In this document: piece by piece, positions 53,642 to 62,759 of the stretch
Numbering within the stretch: the first letter of the stretch is position 1
How the letters are laid out: each line of letters opens with the position of its first letter
Assembly: GCF_004365635.1 (NCBI RefSeq)
Contig: NZ_SOBH01000002.1
Location: 558,001 to 622,000 of the forward strand
Direction of reading: 5' to 3'
DNA length: 64,000 nt
Source of the DNA: Litoreibacter halocynthiae
Lineage (GTDB): Bacteria; Pseudomonadota; Alphaproteobacteria; Rhodobacterales; Rhodobacteraceae
The notes under the pieces: model-generated
Seen by the model: only the letters and a program-made list of their open reading frames with translations
What the model was told of the DNA's origin: nothing
Databases searched by the model: none
Program-made: the position numbers and the translations under genes

Positions 53642-54663
53642 TGGATAACTCCTAGGTCAACTGGGCGGCCAGTACGGATGCTTTCATCAGCGGCGAGGCA
53701 AATGCTCAAAGATTGCACGGCATCCGACATGTGCCGGGTCAAATCGACGTCATTCAAAATGGCATCGATCATGAAAGCTTGTTCGGCATCGCAAAGGTCC
53801 TGATGGCCCGGCTCGTCAGGCATTTCGATCAGCTTGTCACCGTCGGCACGGTGAACGAGTATTCCACCGACCTTTGTGTGGCCGTCCACATCGTCCGACG
53901 CGCCCTTGTTGCCATCGGAGATCGACACCGCCCCATTGGGCGACACCACATCCTTCACGAAGAACGCGGTTTCCGACATCATCGGACCCCAGCCGGCTTC
54001 GTACCATCCGATCGAGCCATCTGCGAACCAGACCTGCAACTGGCCGTAATTATACATCTCCGGTGCAATCTCGTCCGACAGGCGCAGGCCCATTCCGCTG
54101 ACACGCACGGGTTTGGCATCGGTGATCTGGCACATCACATCGACGTAGTGCACACCGCAATCGACAATCGGGCTTGTGGTGCGCATCAATGCTTTATGCG
54201 TCTCCCATGTGGGGCCATCAGATTGCTGGTTGAGGTTCATGCGAAACACATATGGCCCGCCCAAGTCACGCGCCTCGGCGATCAGCCTCTGCCAACTGGG
54301 ATGGTGGCGCAGGATATAGCCCACCACAAGTTTGCGGTTCAGCCGCTTGGCCGTCTCGACCACACGCACCGCATCCGCGACTGTGGTCGCCAACGGCTTT
54401 TCAATAAAGACATCGGCCCCCGCCTCCATCGCGGCAATCGCGTAATCCGCGTGGCTTTCGGAATATGTGGCAATGCAAACCAGATCGGGCTTCAACGCCA
54501 AGCCTTCGTCGAAGGATTTGAATAGGGGATATCCCGGAAGCTCGGCTGGCAAGGCAACATCGGAACGGTTCACCAACCCGACAATTTCGGCGTCTGGATG
54601 GGCATGGTAGGTCAACGCGTGGCTGCGGCCCATATTGCCAAGACCTGCAACAACAACCCTCAT
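53638..54663 (-). CDS. Gfo/Idh/MocA family oxidoreductase
   Basis: A 341-aa NAD(P)-dependent sugar oxidoreductase. [35 protein letters not shown] is the Rossmann GxGxxG start; [24 protein letters not shown] carries the family EKP motif with the catalytic lysine. The substrate is unknown; within this operon it may oxidise or epimerise an imported amino-sugar derivative or a ring side product. It overlaps both its neighbours by 4 bp. Confidence 0.93.
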   Translation of the reverse strand: MRVVVAGLGNMGRSHALTYHAHPDAEIVGLVNRSDVALPAELPGYPLFKSFDEGLALKPDLVCIATYSESHADYAIAAMEAGADVFIEKPLATTVADAVRVVETAKRLNRKLVVGYILRHHPSWQRLIAEARDLGGPYVFRMNLNQQSDGPTWETHKALMRTTSPIVDCGVHYVDVMCQITDAKPVRVSGMGLRLSDEIAPEMYNYGQLQVWFADGSIGWYEAGWGPMMSETAFFVKDVVSPNGAVSISDGNKGASDDVDGHTKVGGILVHRADGDKLIEMPDEPGHQDLCDAEQAFMIDAILNDVDLTRHMSDAVQSLSICLAADESIRTGRPVDLGVIQ

Positions 54664-55499
54664 TTGACTGCCCCCGAGGTGATGCCGCGGATCAGCTGGC
54701 GCGAGAAGATGACATAAAGCGCCATCACCGGCAGGATCGCCAGCGACAGGGCAGACAGCACCGCGTTCCAGTCGGTGACGAACTGCCCGATGAACACCTG
54801 GCTGCCAAGGGTCAGGGTTTTCACCTCTTCGGCGGGGGCAAGGATCAAAGGGAACCAAAGGTCGTTCCAGATCGGGATCATGTTGAACACTGCAACTGTC
54901 GCCATGGCCGGACGCACCAGCGGCAGGACAAGGCGGAAGAAAATGCGGTACTCGGACAAGCCATCAATGCGGCCTGCGTTTTTCAGATCATCGCTGACCT
55001 GCCGCATGAACTCGCTGAGGATGAACACCGCCAGCGGCAAACCTTGCGCCGTATAGACGAGGATCAGCGCCCAAAGCGTGTTGACCAGACCTGTCTGCAC
55101 CATCATCTCCAGTATCGCGACCGTGCCGATGCGGATGGGGATCATGATCCCGAGAGCTAGATACAAGCCCATGACCAAGTTGCCTTTGAAGCGGTACTCG
55201 GCCAGCGCAAAGGCTGCCATCGCTCCGAACAACAAGATGAGGAACAGGGACCCCACAGTAACGATCATCGAGTTTTGGAAATATAGAAAAAAGTCCCCCT
55301 GCTTGAGCACCGTCTCGTAGCCGATCAACGAGAAGCTGTCGGCGTTCGGCAGTGCCAAAGGTTCACGAAAGATCGCCTTGCGGGTTTTAAAACTGTTGAT
55401 CACGATCACAAAGACCGGAAACAGCGCAATCAGCGTGTAGAGGATCAACGCACCATGTGCGGCGACTGTGTTGAAGCGGTTTTGGCGTGCAGCGTTCAT
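54660..55499 (-). CDS. Sugar ABC importer permease (MalG-like)
   Basis: A 279-aa permease with six helices. The EAA loop (EFMRQVSDDLKNAGRIDGLSEYRIFFRLVLPLVRPAMATVAVF) contacts the ATPase. The ATG at 55499 has GAGGAGGG just upstream; the in-frame longer reading to 55565 is rejected. It works with the MalF-type permease encoded 10 bp upstream. Confidence 0.93.
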   Translation of the reverse strand: MNAARQNRFNTVAAHGALILYTLIALFPVFVIVINSFKTRKAIFREPLALPNADSFSLIGYETVLKQGDFFLYFQNSMIVTVGSLFLILLFGAMAAFALAEYRFKGNLVMGLYLALGIMIPIRIGTVAILEMMVQTGLVNTLWALILVYTAQGLPLAVFILSEFMRQVSDDLKNAGRIDGLSEYRIFFRLVLPLVRPAMATVAVFNMIPIWNDLWFPLILAPAEEVKTLTLGSQVFIGQFVTDWNAVLSALSLAILPVMALYVIFSRQLIRGITSGAVK

Positions 55500-55509
55500 G
55501 TCACCCTCC

Positions 55510-56436
55510 TCAGAACTGGTAGCGGCGCATGCGCGACTGGATACCGAACAGGTACAGGCACACACCGACGAGGATGATTGCGAACATGGCCGACGCGATG
55601 GTGGAGCCCATATGCGGATCCCCTAGCTGCAGCTGGAAGCCGAAGAACGTGCGGTACATGAACGTCCCCAGAATATCCGTCGAGAAATCCGGCCCCGCCA
55701 GCGCCCCTTGTGCGGCGTAGATCAGGTCGAATGCGTTGAAATTTGCCACAAAGGTCAGGATCGAGATAATCCCGATGGACGGCAGAATAAGCGGCAGCTT
55801 GATCTTCCAGAACGACGCGAAGCCGGTGATGCCTTCGACCTCGGCGGCCTCAAGGATTTCGTCAGGGATCGACAGGAGTGCTGCATAGATCAGCATCATC
55901 GGAATGCCGACAAACTGCCAGACCGAAACCAGCGACAACGCGGTCAGGGCGTAGGCTTCCTTGCCCAGCCACGGCGCGTAAAGGGATTTCAGGCCGACCG
56001 CGTCCAGCATTCCGGGGGCGATACCCCAAATGGGCGACAGGATCAGCTTCCACGCGAAGCCTACGATCACGAAGCTCAGGATTGTCGGGATGAAAATCGC
56101 AGATCGGTAGAAGCTGGCAAAGCGCAGTTTCGGATGGCTCAGGATCGCGGCAAGGGCGACGCCAATCGGGTTTTGAACCAGCATGTGGACGACGAAGAAC
56201 CAGAAATTGTTACCCAAGGCGTTCCAGAACTGCGTTGACCAGACCGTCTCCCCGAACAATGTGCGGAAGTTTTGCAAGCCGACAAAAACGCGTTCCTGAT
56301 CAATTACGGTGAACAATGACAGCCGCAAGGTGTTGAAAAGCGGGTAGATCATTACCGCGGTGTAGACGAGCACGGCAGGTGCCAGAAACACGACAATATG
56401 CCATCTGAACTTTGGTTTGGTCTGCGTGTCGGGCAT
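55510..56436 (-). CDS. Sugar ABC importer permease (MalF-like)
   Basis: A 308-aa permease. First helix FLAPAVLVYTAVMIYPLFNTLRLSLF, EAA loop LLSIPDEILEAAEVEGITGFASFWKIKLPLILPSIG. Pairs with the MalG-like protein in a CUT1 importer. It follows the binding-protein gene with an 80-bp gap. Confidence 0.93.
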   Translation of the reverse strand: MPDTQTKPKFRWHIVVFLAPAVLVYTAVMIYPLFNTLRLSLFTVIDQERVFVGLQNFRTLFGETVWSTQFWNALGNNFWFFVVHMLVQNPIGVALAAILSHPKLRFASFYRSAIFIPTILSFVIVGFAWKLILSPIWGIAPGMLDAVGLKSLYAPWLGKEAYALTALSLVSVWQFVGIPMMLIYAALLSIPDEILEAAEVEGITGFASFWKIKLPLILPSIGIISILTFVANFNAFDLIYAAQGALAGPDFSTDILGTFMYRTFFGFQLQLGDPHMGSTIASAMFAIILVGVCLYLFGIQSRMRRYQF

Positions 56437-56515
56437 CAGAAAATCCTACCGCTGGTCAGGGGAAAGAAGGGTGCCGCCCCGATCAGGGGCGACACTTGGC
56501 TTTAAGTGGGAGGAC

Positions 56516-57769
56516 TTATTTCTGTGGGTCGTACCAACTGGCCAGACCGTCTTGCAGGCGCTTGCCCGCATCTTCCGGGCTTTCCTCGCCTTTGATCACG
56601 GCAACGGATGCGTTCCATGTTTCGTTCTCAAGGTTCGGGGTACCGCGCGACAGGATCTGGTACGTCGACCGGATCGAGCTTTCACACTCGCCACGCCAAG
56701 AGATGAACTCTTGCGCAAGCGGATCTTCCAGCGTGACCGGAGCAGACGAAAGCGGGAAGAAGCCCGGCAGCGCATTCGCGAAGATCGTGGCAAATTCGGA
56801 GGAGCCGACCCAGTTCAAGAAGGTTTTCGCGGCTTCTGCATTTGGCGTTGCGGCGTTCATGCCGATGCCGATATCGGTGTGATCCGAGATGTAGCAGGTG
56901 TCGCCAGCGTTCTGCACAGGCGGGTAGAAGGCACCCATCTCGAAGTCAGCCAGCCCGTTGAAGCCGGAAACTTCCCAAGACCCTGCGGGATAGATCGCAG
57001 CGCGGCCCAAGGTGAAAATGTTCTGGCTGTCGGGATAGGTCTGCGCCTCGTAACCGTCACCTAGATAAGGGGCCCATTTGGCGAGTTGGCGATAGGGGGC
57101 TACCCATGGCTCATCCGTCAGCTTCTGGTCACCGGCGATCAGCGCCAAGCGGCCCTCCTCACCTTTCCAGTAGTTTGGACCGATGTTGTTATAACCCATG
57201 GTGGCAGCTTCCCACTGGTCATTTGTGCCCATCGCCATCGGGGTGTAATTGCCGTCTTCCTTGATCTTGTCCAAGACGGCGAAGAATTCGGCCTCGGTCT
57301 TTGGAACCTCCACGCCCACTTCAGCGAATGCATCTTTGTTATAGATGAAGCCATGGATCACGCTGGCCATCGGAACGCAGTACTGGACGGACGCGTCATC
57401 CGTGCTCCAGCCCGACTTGGATACAGCCGAGAAATTCGCCATCCCCTCAAGGTCGGTGATGTCAGCCAGATGACCCGCTTCGAACAACGCCTGCGAGGCA
57501 TCGAAGGGGCGGCACGTGATGATGTCACCAGCAGAGCCTGCGTCCAGTTTGGAGTTCAGCACCGCGTTGTATTCAGCAGGAGCCGAGGGCGTAAACTTCA
57601 ATTTGATCCCTGGATGCTCTGCCTCGAAAGCAGGGATGATTTTATCCTGCCAGATGGCCAAATCATCATTGCGCCAGCTCTCGATTGTCAGCGTCACATC
57701 CTCGGCCGAGGCAGCACCCGCCAGCATGGTCGTGGCCAGCATGGCACCTATTAACGTTGTCTTTTTCAT
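56516..57769 (-). CDS. Extracellular sugar-binding protein of the ABC importer
   Basis: A 417-aa solute-binding protein. Signal peptide MKKTTLIGAMLATTMLAGAASA, then VTLTIESWRNDDLAIWQDKIIPAFEAEHPGIKLKFT, the CUT1 family start. No N-terminal lipobox, so a free periplasmic protein. The ATG at 57769 has GGGAGAAG upstream; an in-frame reading to 57970 is rejected. Being next to murQ and amino-sugar genes, its ligand is probably GlcNAc, MurNAc or a chito- or muro-oligomer. Confidence 0.93.
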   Translation of the reverse strand: MKKTTLIGAMLATTMLAGAASAEDVTLTIESWRNDDLAIWQDKIIPAFEAEHPGIKLKFTPSAPAEYNAVLNSKLDAGSAGDIITCRPFDASQALFEAGHLADITDLEGMANFSAVSKSGWSTDDASVQYCVPMASVIHGFIYNKDAFAEVGVEVPKTEAEFFAVLDKIKEDGNYTPMAMGTNDQWEAATMGYNNIGPNYWKGEEGRLALIAGDQKLTDEPWVAPYRQLAKWAPYLGDGYEAQTYPDSQNIFTLGRAAIYPAGSWEVSGFNGLADFEMGAFYPPVQNAGDTCYISDHTDIGIGMNAATPNAEAAKTFLNWVGSSEFATIFANALPGFFPLSSAPVTLEDPLAQEFISWRGECESSIRSTYQILSRGTPNLENETWNASVAVIKGEESPEDAGKRLQDGLASWYDPQK

Positions 57770-57791
57770 AGTCTTCTCCCTAGTTTGGTTT

Positions 57792-58685
57792 TCAAGTTTG
57801 TATTGGTTTAAGCGATTGAAGGCAGGGTCCCAAATGTCCGCCATGCGCGTCCAGAATATCTCCAGCGGCTTCGACGGTGACACCTTTCGCGACAAGTATT
57901 GCCAGCTTCGGGTTGCCCTTTGCTTTTTGCAACGCAGTCTCTGCCTCCGGCATTGACACATCCGCGACACGCGACACGATCCCCGCTGCGCGTGCGATCA
58001 GCTTGGCGTTATCAGCGACAACGTTGACCATCATACCTTGGTAAACATGGCCCAGCTTCACCCCCATCATCGAGGACATCAAGTTTAACGCGGCTTTCTG
58101 CGCCGTCCCAGCGCCCAGCCGGGTCGATCCCGCGATCACCTCTGGCGGCGTCTCAAGGCATATCGGGACATCAGCAATGTCCAAAAGCGGTGTTTGCGGA
58201 TTATTTGCGAGAGCGATAACTGTACCGCCGTTGGCCTTGGCACTTTCTGCAACAGCCAGAGCGTAAGGTGTCGTTCCGCTTGCGCTGAGAACGATCAGGA
58301 CATCCCCCCGCTTTACACCACGACCCACAGCTTGCGCCGCGTCGACATCATCTTCGGTGTCACCCGGCATGTAGCCATCGGCGGGAACCCCGCCTGCCAT
58401 GTAAATTCGGATGCTCTCAGGCGAAATCCCAAAGGTTCCCGACAGCTCGCACGCATCTGCCAAAGCCATCAAACCGGAGCTTCCCGCAGCCGCATACACC
58501 AAGGCGCCCCCAGATCGAACAGCTGAGGCCATAACCTCGGCACCTTGGTCGATATCCCCTACCGCAAGCCTTACAGCCGCAATCGCAGCCTGCTGACCAT
58601 CGAGTAGCGCAGAGATTGCATGACCCACAGGCACCACATCAATTGTCACGGTGCTCGAAAGCCTTTCTGTAGTTGGCGACAGCAT
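57792..58685 (-). CDS. murQ: N-acetylmuramic acid 6-phosphate etherase
   Basis: A 297-aa SIS-domain etherase converting MurNAc 6-phosphate to GlcNAc 6-phosphate and D-lactate. Glu80 (DACELSGTFG) and Glu111 (GDTEDD) correspond by spacing to the catalytic Glu83 and Glu114 of E. coli MurQ, 31 residues apart. SASGTTPYALAVAESAKANGGTVIALANNP is the sugar-phosphate loop. It is the first gene of the leftward transport operon, with GGGAGGA before the ATG at 58685. Some segments differ from the classical family, so a related substrate cannot be excluded. Confidence 0.9.
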   Translation of the reverse strand: MLSPTTERLSSTVTIDVVPVGHAISALLDGQQAAIAAVRLAVGDIDQGAEVMASAVRSGGALVYAAAGSSGLMALADACELSGTFGISPESIRIYMAGGVPADGYMPGDTEDDVDAAQAVGRGVKRGDVLIVLSASGTTPYALAVAESAKANGGTVIALANNPQTPLLDIADVPICLETPPEVIAGSTRLGAGTAQKAALNLMSSMMGVKLGHVYQGMMVNVVADNAKLIARAAGIVSRVADVSMPEAETALQKAKGNPKLAILVAKGVTVEAAGDILDAHGGHLGPCLQSLKPIQT

Positions 58686-58706
58686 GGAATCCTCCCTGCA
58701 TAAACT

Positions 58707-58727
58707 AATACCTTTTAAATACCTTTT
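58707..58727. promoter_or_regulatory. Left GntR-type box before murQ
   Basis: Two direct AATACC(TTTT) repeats 11 bp apart (58707 and 58718), seen on the murQ strand as two GGTATT cores. This 21-bp box is almost identical (18 of 21) to the inverted right box at 58815-58835. It is probably the operator for the GntR regulator encoded downstream. Confidence 0.72.
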
Positions 58728-58814
58728 GTCTACCATTTTATTCTATGCCGCATTTCTGCCGCAATCATAACGCCAATATCAACCATAAAAGCAATTTTGG
58801 TCTATCTTTTGCAA

Positions 58815-58835
58815 AATAGGTATTATAAAGGTATT
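58815..58835. promoter_or_regulatory. Right GntR-type box before the sugar kinase
   Basis: Two GGTATT cores at 58819-58824 and 58830-58835, 11 bp apart. The second contains AAAGG (58828-58831 region), the only ribosome binding site for the kinase ATG at 58838, so regulator binding could also affect the translation-start area of the DNA. Inverted partner of the left box. Confidence 0.72.
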
Positions 58836-58837
58836 GC

Positions 58838-59731
58838 ATGATCAATTCCGGCGACACAGTGATTATTGGCGTGGATGGAGGTGGCACGGGCTGCCGCGTC
58901 GCCATTGGCACGTCATCCGACGGGGTGCTCTCGAGAGCCGAGGGCGGTCGCGCCAACGCAGCCTCGGATGCTGCACTTGCCGTGAAGAACATTGTGTTCA
59001 CAGTCGAAGATGCTGCGAGACTTGCCGGCATCTCGGAGGCCGCGCTATCGCAAGCCACAGCACATATCGGGATTGCCGGAATACTGGGGACTGAGGACAG
59101 CGCCCGGATCGCCTCCGCACTGCCCTACAAGACCATAACCGTAACGGATGACCGCCCGACCGCAGTCACAGGCGCCTTGGGCAATCAAGACGGCTACTTG
59201 CTGTCCGTCGGCACCGGCGCGTTTGCGGCAGCAAATAAGGCTGGTGAGTTTACGTTTCTGGGGGGCTGGGGTTTTTACGTTGCAGATCAGGGATCAGGTG
59301 CATGGCTTGGCCGCGCCGGTCTGGAGCAGGTCATGCTCTGCCATGACGGGCTTGCTGATCATACTCCGCTAACCCGCGCGCTGTTTGAGAAATTCGGCGG
59401 CGACCCTAATGAGTTGGTGTCGTTCAGCATGTCGGCCAAGCCGGGCGACTTCGCCACGCTCGCTCCGGACATCATCGCAGGCGCGCACGCTGAGGATCCG
59501 TGGGGGCAAGCCATCATGAAGAAGGGTGCGGATCACCTGATAAGGTGCCTTGCAAGGCTGGGCTTTCGAACCGGAGATACGCTTTGCCTCACCGGTGGCA
59601 TCGGGCCTCATTACGCAGGCTACCTTCCTGAAAGCTTCCTGTCTGGTCGCATGCAGCCATTGGGCTCCGCTCTTGACGGGGCGTTCCAGCTCGCAAGCTC
59701 CAACGCAACACAACAGCTGGAGAGCAATTGA
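58838..59731 (+). CDS. BadF/BadG-type amino-sugar kinase
   Basis: A 297-aa ASKHA ATPase. VIIGVDGGGTGCRVAIG is the phosphate-1 motif, SVGTGAFAAA and ADQGSGAWLGR the second phosphate and connecting motifs, and LTGGIGPHYAGYLPE the adenosine motif. It resembles N-acetylglucosamine/glucosamine or MurNAc kinases. It would phosphorylate the imported sugar to give the substrate of MurQ or NagA. It overlaps the GntR gene by 4 bp. Confidence 0.88.
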   Translation: MINSGDTVIIGVDGGGTGCRVAIGTSSDGVLSRAEGGRANAASDAALAVKNIVFTVEDAARLAGISEAALSQATAHIGIAGILGTEDSARIASALPYKTITVTDDRPTAVTGALGNQDGYLLSVGTGAFAAANKAGEFTFLGGWGFYVADQGSGAWLGRAGLEQVMLCHDGLADHTPLTRALFEKFGGDPNELVSFSMSAKPGDFATLAPDIIAGAHAEDPWGQAIMKKGADHLIRCLARLGFRTGDTLCLTGGIGPHYAGYLPESFLSGRMQPLGSALDGAFQLASSNATQQLESN

Positions 59732-60489
59732 TGACGATCGCTGCATTCCTGACGCCAGATAAGTGGCTGCTTCCCGATGGTGGGCCAAGATATGTCCAAC
59801 TGCGCCAACGGCTGTCGGAAGGTGTTGATCAGGGTCTTTTGAAAGCAGGAAGCCCCCTCCCACCGGAGCGCGAAATCGCGGCGATTACCGAACTGTCCCG
59901 CGTCACCGTTCGCAAGGCGATACAAGCTTTGGCGAAGGATGGCATCGTTATTCAAAAGCAGGGATCGGGGTCTTTCGTGGCGTCTAACGCGCCGCAGATC
60001 GAGCAGTCCCTGTCGCGCTTGACCTCGTTTAGCGAGGATATGTCGCGTCGCGGCATGGTTTCGACAAGCATCTGGTTGGAACGCGGGGTTTACATGCCAT
60101 CGCCGGATGAGGTGCTTGCACTTGCGCTGTCACCTGACGCGTCGGTCTCGCGGATTGCCCGTCTCAGAACTGCCGATGGCAAGCCGATGGCAATCGAGCG
60201 CGCGTCGCTGTCCTCCGAGATACTGCCCAACCCGTTGATGGTTGAAACGTCACTCTATGAGGTCTTGGAGCAGGTCGGGTTCAGACCGGTTCGGGCCTTG
60301 CAAAAGATCTCCGCAATCAACCTTGAGGAGGACAACGCAGCGCTGCTGGATGTCGCCCCGGGCAAGGCTGGACTGCGGATCGAGCGGACCTCGTATCTGG
60401 CTGACGGGCGGACGGTCGAATTCACTCAATCCATATATCGCGGGGACGCTTACAACTTCGTAGCCGAGCTTCGCCTTGCCAAAGAATAG
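59728..60489 (+). CDS. GntR-family regulator (HutC/UTRA type)
   Basis: A 253-aa repressor. HTH: YVQLRQRLSEGVDQGLLKAGSPLPPEREIAAITELSRVTVRKAIQALAKDGIVIQKQGSGSFVA. The UTRA effector domain follows (IWLERGVYMPSPDEVLALALSPDASVSRIARLRTADGKPMAIERASLSSEILPNP). HutC/NagR-type regulators sense phosphorylated amino sugars, which fits the locus. Its likely operators are the two GGTATT boxes at 58707-58727 and 58815-58835. Confidence 0.94.
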   Translation: MMTIAAFLTPDKWLLPDGGPRYVQLRQRLSEGVDQGLLKAGSPLPPEREIAAITELSRVTVRKAIQALAKDGIVIQKQGSGSFVASNAPQIEQSLSRLTSFSEDMSRRGMVSTSIWLERGVYMPSPDEVLALALSPDASVSRIARLRTADGKPMAIERASLSSEILPNPLMVETSLYEVLEQVGFRPVRALQKISAINLEEDNAALLDVAPGKAGLRIERTSYLADGRTVEFTQSIYRGDAYNFVAELRLAKE

Positions 60490-60498
60490 GACTGCCAA

Positions 60499-61530
60499 AT
60501 GAACACCACGCAAACACAGATGCGCCGTGAGGTGCTGGAAATCCCAGTGGCTGTAAATAACCTGTTGCAACGGGGCGGCGACGACATTCGCCGCGCGGCC
60601 GACGCCATGCGCGCACGCAATCCCAGCTTCATGGTTTCGGTCGCACGAGGCTCCTCCGATCATGTCGCGACCTACCTGAAATACGTATCCGAGTTGCTGA
60701 CCGGAACCCCGATTGCATCCATCGGCCCGTCCATCGCTTCGATTTACAATCGCAAGCTGAACCTTGACGGCAGCATCTGCCTGTCCGTTTCGCAATCAGG
60801 CAAAAGCCCGGATATTGTCGAGATGGCGCGGATGGCGCGGGATGGCGGCGCCTTGTCGATCGCTATGACAAACAATCCGGACAGCCCATTGGCTCAGGTC
60901 GCTGACCACACGCTAAACCTACACGCAGGCACGGAAATCAGTGTCGCGGCGACGAAAACCTTTGTAAACTCGGCGGTTGCTGGCATCTGGTTACTGGCTG
61001 AATGGGCGGAAGACGACGCGCTTCGTGCCGCCATTCATGACCTGCCAAGCAAGCTGGAAAAAGCGGTGGAAATTGACTGGCCAGAAGCCCGAGCCTCATT
61101 GGGGTCGCGCAACTCTATCTTTTGTTTGGGGCGCGGGCCAGCTTACGCCATCTCGAACGAAGCTGCGCTGAAATTCAAAGAGACCTGCCAAATCCATGCG
61201 GAATCCTATTCTTCGGCCGAGGTGCTGCATGGGCCGGTATCGATCGTGGACCTCGGATTCCCTGTGATTGCCCTCGCATCGGCGGATGAGGCTGAAACCG
61301 CGCTCGCCAGTGTTGCCGACGAGATCGCGGCCAAAGGGGCCACGGTTTTTGCAACAAGCAAAAAAGTGCGGAATGCCACAGAATTGGCAGTTGCCCGAAC
61401 AGGGCATCCGCTCACCGATCCGATCACGTTGATTGCGAGTTTTTATGCGATGGTAGAACAGGTTGCCGCATCGCGAGGTATCAACCCTGACGCGCCCCGC
61501 CACCTGAAGAAAGTGACCGAAACGGTATGA
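60499..61530 (+). CDS. SIS-domain GlcN-6-phosphate deaminase (NagB-II/AgaS-like)
   Basis: A 343-aa tandem SIS-domain protein resembling the isomerase half of GlmS without the glutaminase. ARGSSDHVATYLKYVSELLTGTPIASIGPSIASIY, SVSQSGKSPDIVEMARMARDGGALSIAMTNNPDSPLAQ and NEAALKFKETCQIHAESYSSAEVLHGP are GlmS-like sugar-phosphate motifs. Without the glutaminase domain it is the NagB-II type that converts GlcN6P to Fru6P plus ammonia. Its stop overlaps the nagA start by 4 bp. Confidence 0.9.
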   Translation: MNTTQTQMRREVLEIPVAVNNLLQRGGDDIRRAADAMRARNPSFMVSVARGSSDHVATYLKYVSELLTGTPIASIGPSIASIYNRKLNLDGSICLSVSQSGKSPDIVEMARMARDGGALSIAMTNNPDSPLAQVADHTLNLHAGTEISVAATKTFVNSAVAGIWLLAEWAEDDALRAAIHDLPSKLEKAVEIDWPEARASLGSRNSIFCLGRGPAYAISNEAALKFKETCQIHAESYSSAEVLHGPVSIVDLGFPVIALASADEAETALASVADEIAAKGATVFATSKKVRNATELAVARTGHPLTDPITLIASFYAMVEQVAASRGINPDAPRHLKKVTETV

Positions 61531-62678
61531 ATGGCGTTAGACAAGCCTTTGTCGGAGCGCAGATTCATGACGGGCTAGCCCTGCATGTAGATCACGCGCT
61601 TGTCGTCGGAGATGATGGCTACCTTAGCATTCAACCGCTCGGAAGCCTACCTGCCGACTGCCCCACGCAAAAGCTGGGTGGCGGGTTGATCGCACCCGGC
61701 TTTGTTGACTTGCAGGTCAATGGCGGCGGTGGGGTCATGTTCAACGACGAACAATCGGTGGCGGTGTTGCGAAAGATTGCCGAAGCCCACGCGACAACCG
61801 GAACACAGGCGTTGCTGCCAACATTGATCACAGACACGCCTGAACGCACCCGCGCGGCGATTGATGCGGTGGAGCAAGCAATAGCCGAAAACGTCGCCGG
61901 AATTGTCGGCATCCACCTTGAGGGGCCGCATTTGTCGGTTGCGCGCAAAGGGGCGCATGACGCCAAGCTGATCCGCACAATGACGGACGAGGACCTGTCG
62001 GTGTTCCGGCACGCGGCTGACAGGCTGCCAAATGTCATGATCACGGTGGCGCCCGAAAGCGCCTCACCGGCGCAAATAAGATCAATGTCGGAGGCTGGCA
62101 TCATGGTGTCGTTGGGCCATACCGACGCGGATTGCCAAACCTGCCACGCAGCGTTTGACGCAGGTGCGCGCTGTGTAACCCACCTTTTCAACGCGATGAG
62201 CCAGTTGGGAAATAGAGAGCCGGGCTTGGTCGGCGCAACCCTGGAGCGTGGGGATATCTATGCGGGCCTCATCGCGGACGGCATCCATGTCCACCCCGCT
62301 GCAATCCGCATTGCACTGGCTGCAAAACCGAACTCCGAAAGGGTGTTCCTTGTGACCGACGCGATGGCAACGGCAGGCTCATCCATCAAGAGTTTTCTGC
62401 TCAACGGACGTGAGGTATTCAGACAAGACCATCGCCTTACGCTGGCTGATGGAACACTTGCAGGGGCTGATCTGGACATGCCTCAAGCGCTTTCGGTCAT
62501 GACCGAAACGGTGGGAGATGAGATGGTTTCTGCGGTGGCCCGAGCGACATCAACGCCCGCTGAGCTGCTTCGAGAACGCGGCGATGTCGGACGTCTTGGG
62601 CCTTCCTCCCGTTCAGCGCTTTACTTCGAAGACGGGTTTTCGAAGCCGAAGACATTGTCTTCGGCTGGTGCTGTGTAA
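61527..62678 (+). CDS. nagA: N-acetylglucosamine-6-phosphate deacetylase
   Basis: A 383-aa amidohydrolase releasing acetate from GlcNAc6P. Metal and active-site segments: GIHLEGPHLSVARKGAHD (Glu/His), SLGHTDADCQTCHAAFDAGARCVTHLFNAMS (His ligands) and FLVTDAMATAG (catalytic Asp). It starts with GFVDLQVNGGGGVMF-type core (LIAPGFVDLQVNGGGG). The last codons encode a perfect 10-bp hairpin (62644-62666). It completes the MurNAc/GlcNAc pathway with MurQ and the SIS deaminase. Confidence 0.94.
   Translation: MNGVRQAFVGAQIHDGLALHVDHALVVGDDGYLSIQPLGSLPADCPTQKLGGGLIAPGFVDLQVNGGGGVMFNDEQSVAVLRKIAEAHATTGTQALLPTLITDTPERTRAAIDAVEQAIAENVAGIVGIHLEGPHLSVARKGAHDAKLIRTMTDEDLSVFRHAADRLPNVMITVAPESASPAQIRSMSEAGIMVSLGHTDADCQTCHAAFDAGARCVTHLFNAMSQLGNREPGLVGATLERGDIYAGLIADGIHVHPAAIRIALAAKPNSERVFLVTDAMATAGSSIKSFLLNGREVFRQDHRLTLADGTLAGADLDMPQALSVMTETVGDEMVSAVARATSTPAELLRERGDVGRLGPSSRSALYFEDGFSKPKTLSSAGAV
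62644..62666 (+). terminator. Perfect hairpin inside the end of nagA
   Basis: AGCCGAAGAC (62644-62653), loop ATT, GTCTTCGGCT (62657-62666): ten base pairs with a 3-nt loop, within the last codons of nagA, followed by GGTGCTGTGTAAGTTTTGC. It is preceded by another inverted repeat (CTTCGAA...TTCGAAG). It may be a terminator or mRNA-stabilising structure. Confidence 0.5.
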
Positions 62679-62759
62679 GTTTTGCAGCATGTGCTTAGGC
62701 CACTTTCAGTTTAGTCCTGTTCGGAGCCCCAAGAGCGTCAAAGATCACCCCATTGCCAC

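Noticed and set aside
52616-53803. 395-codon open frame antisense to the ABC ATPase
   Set aside because: The minus strand encodes a textbook ATPase with all motifs; the antisense frame is a shadow.
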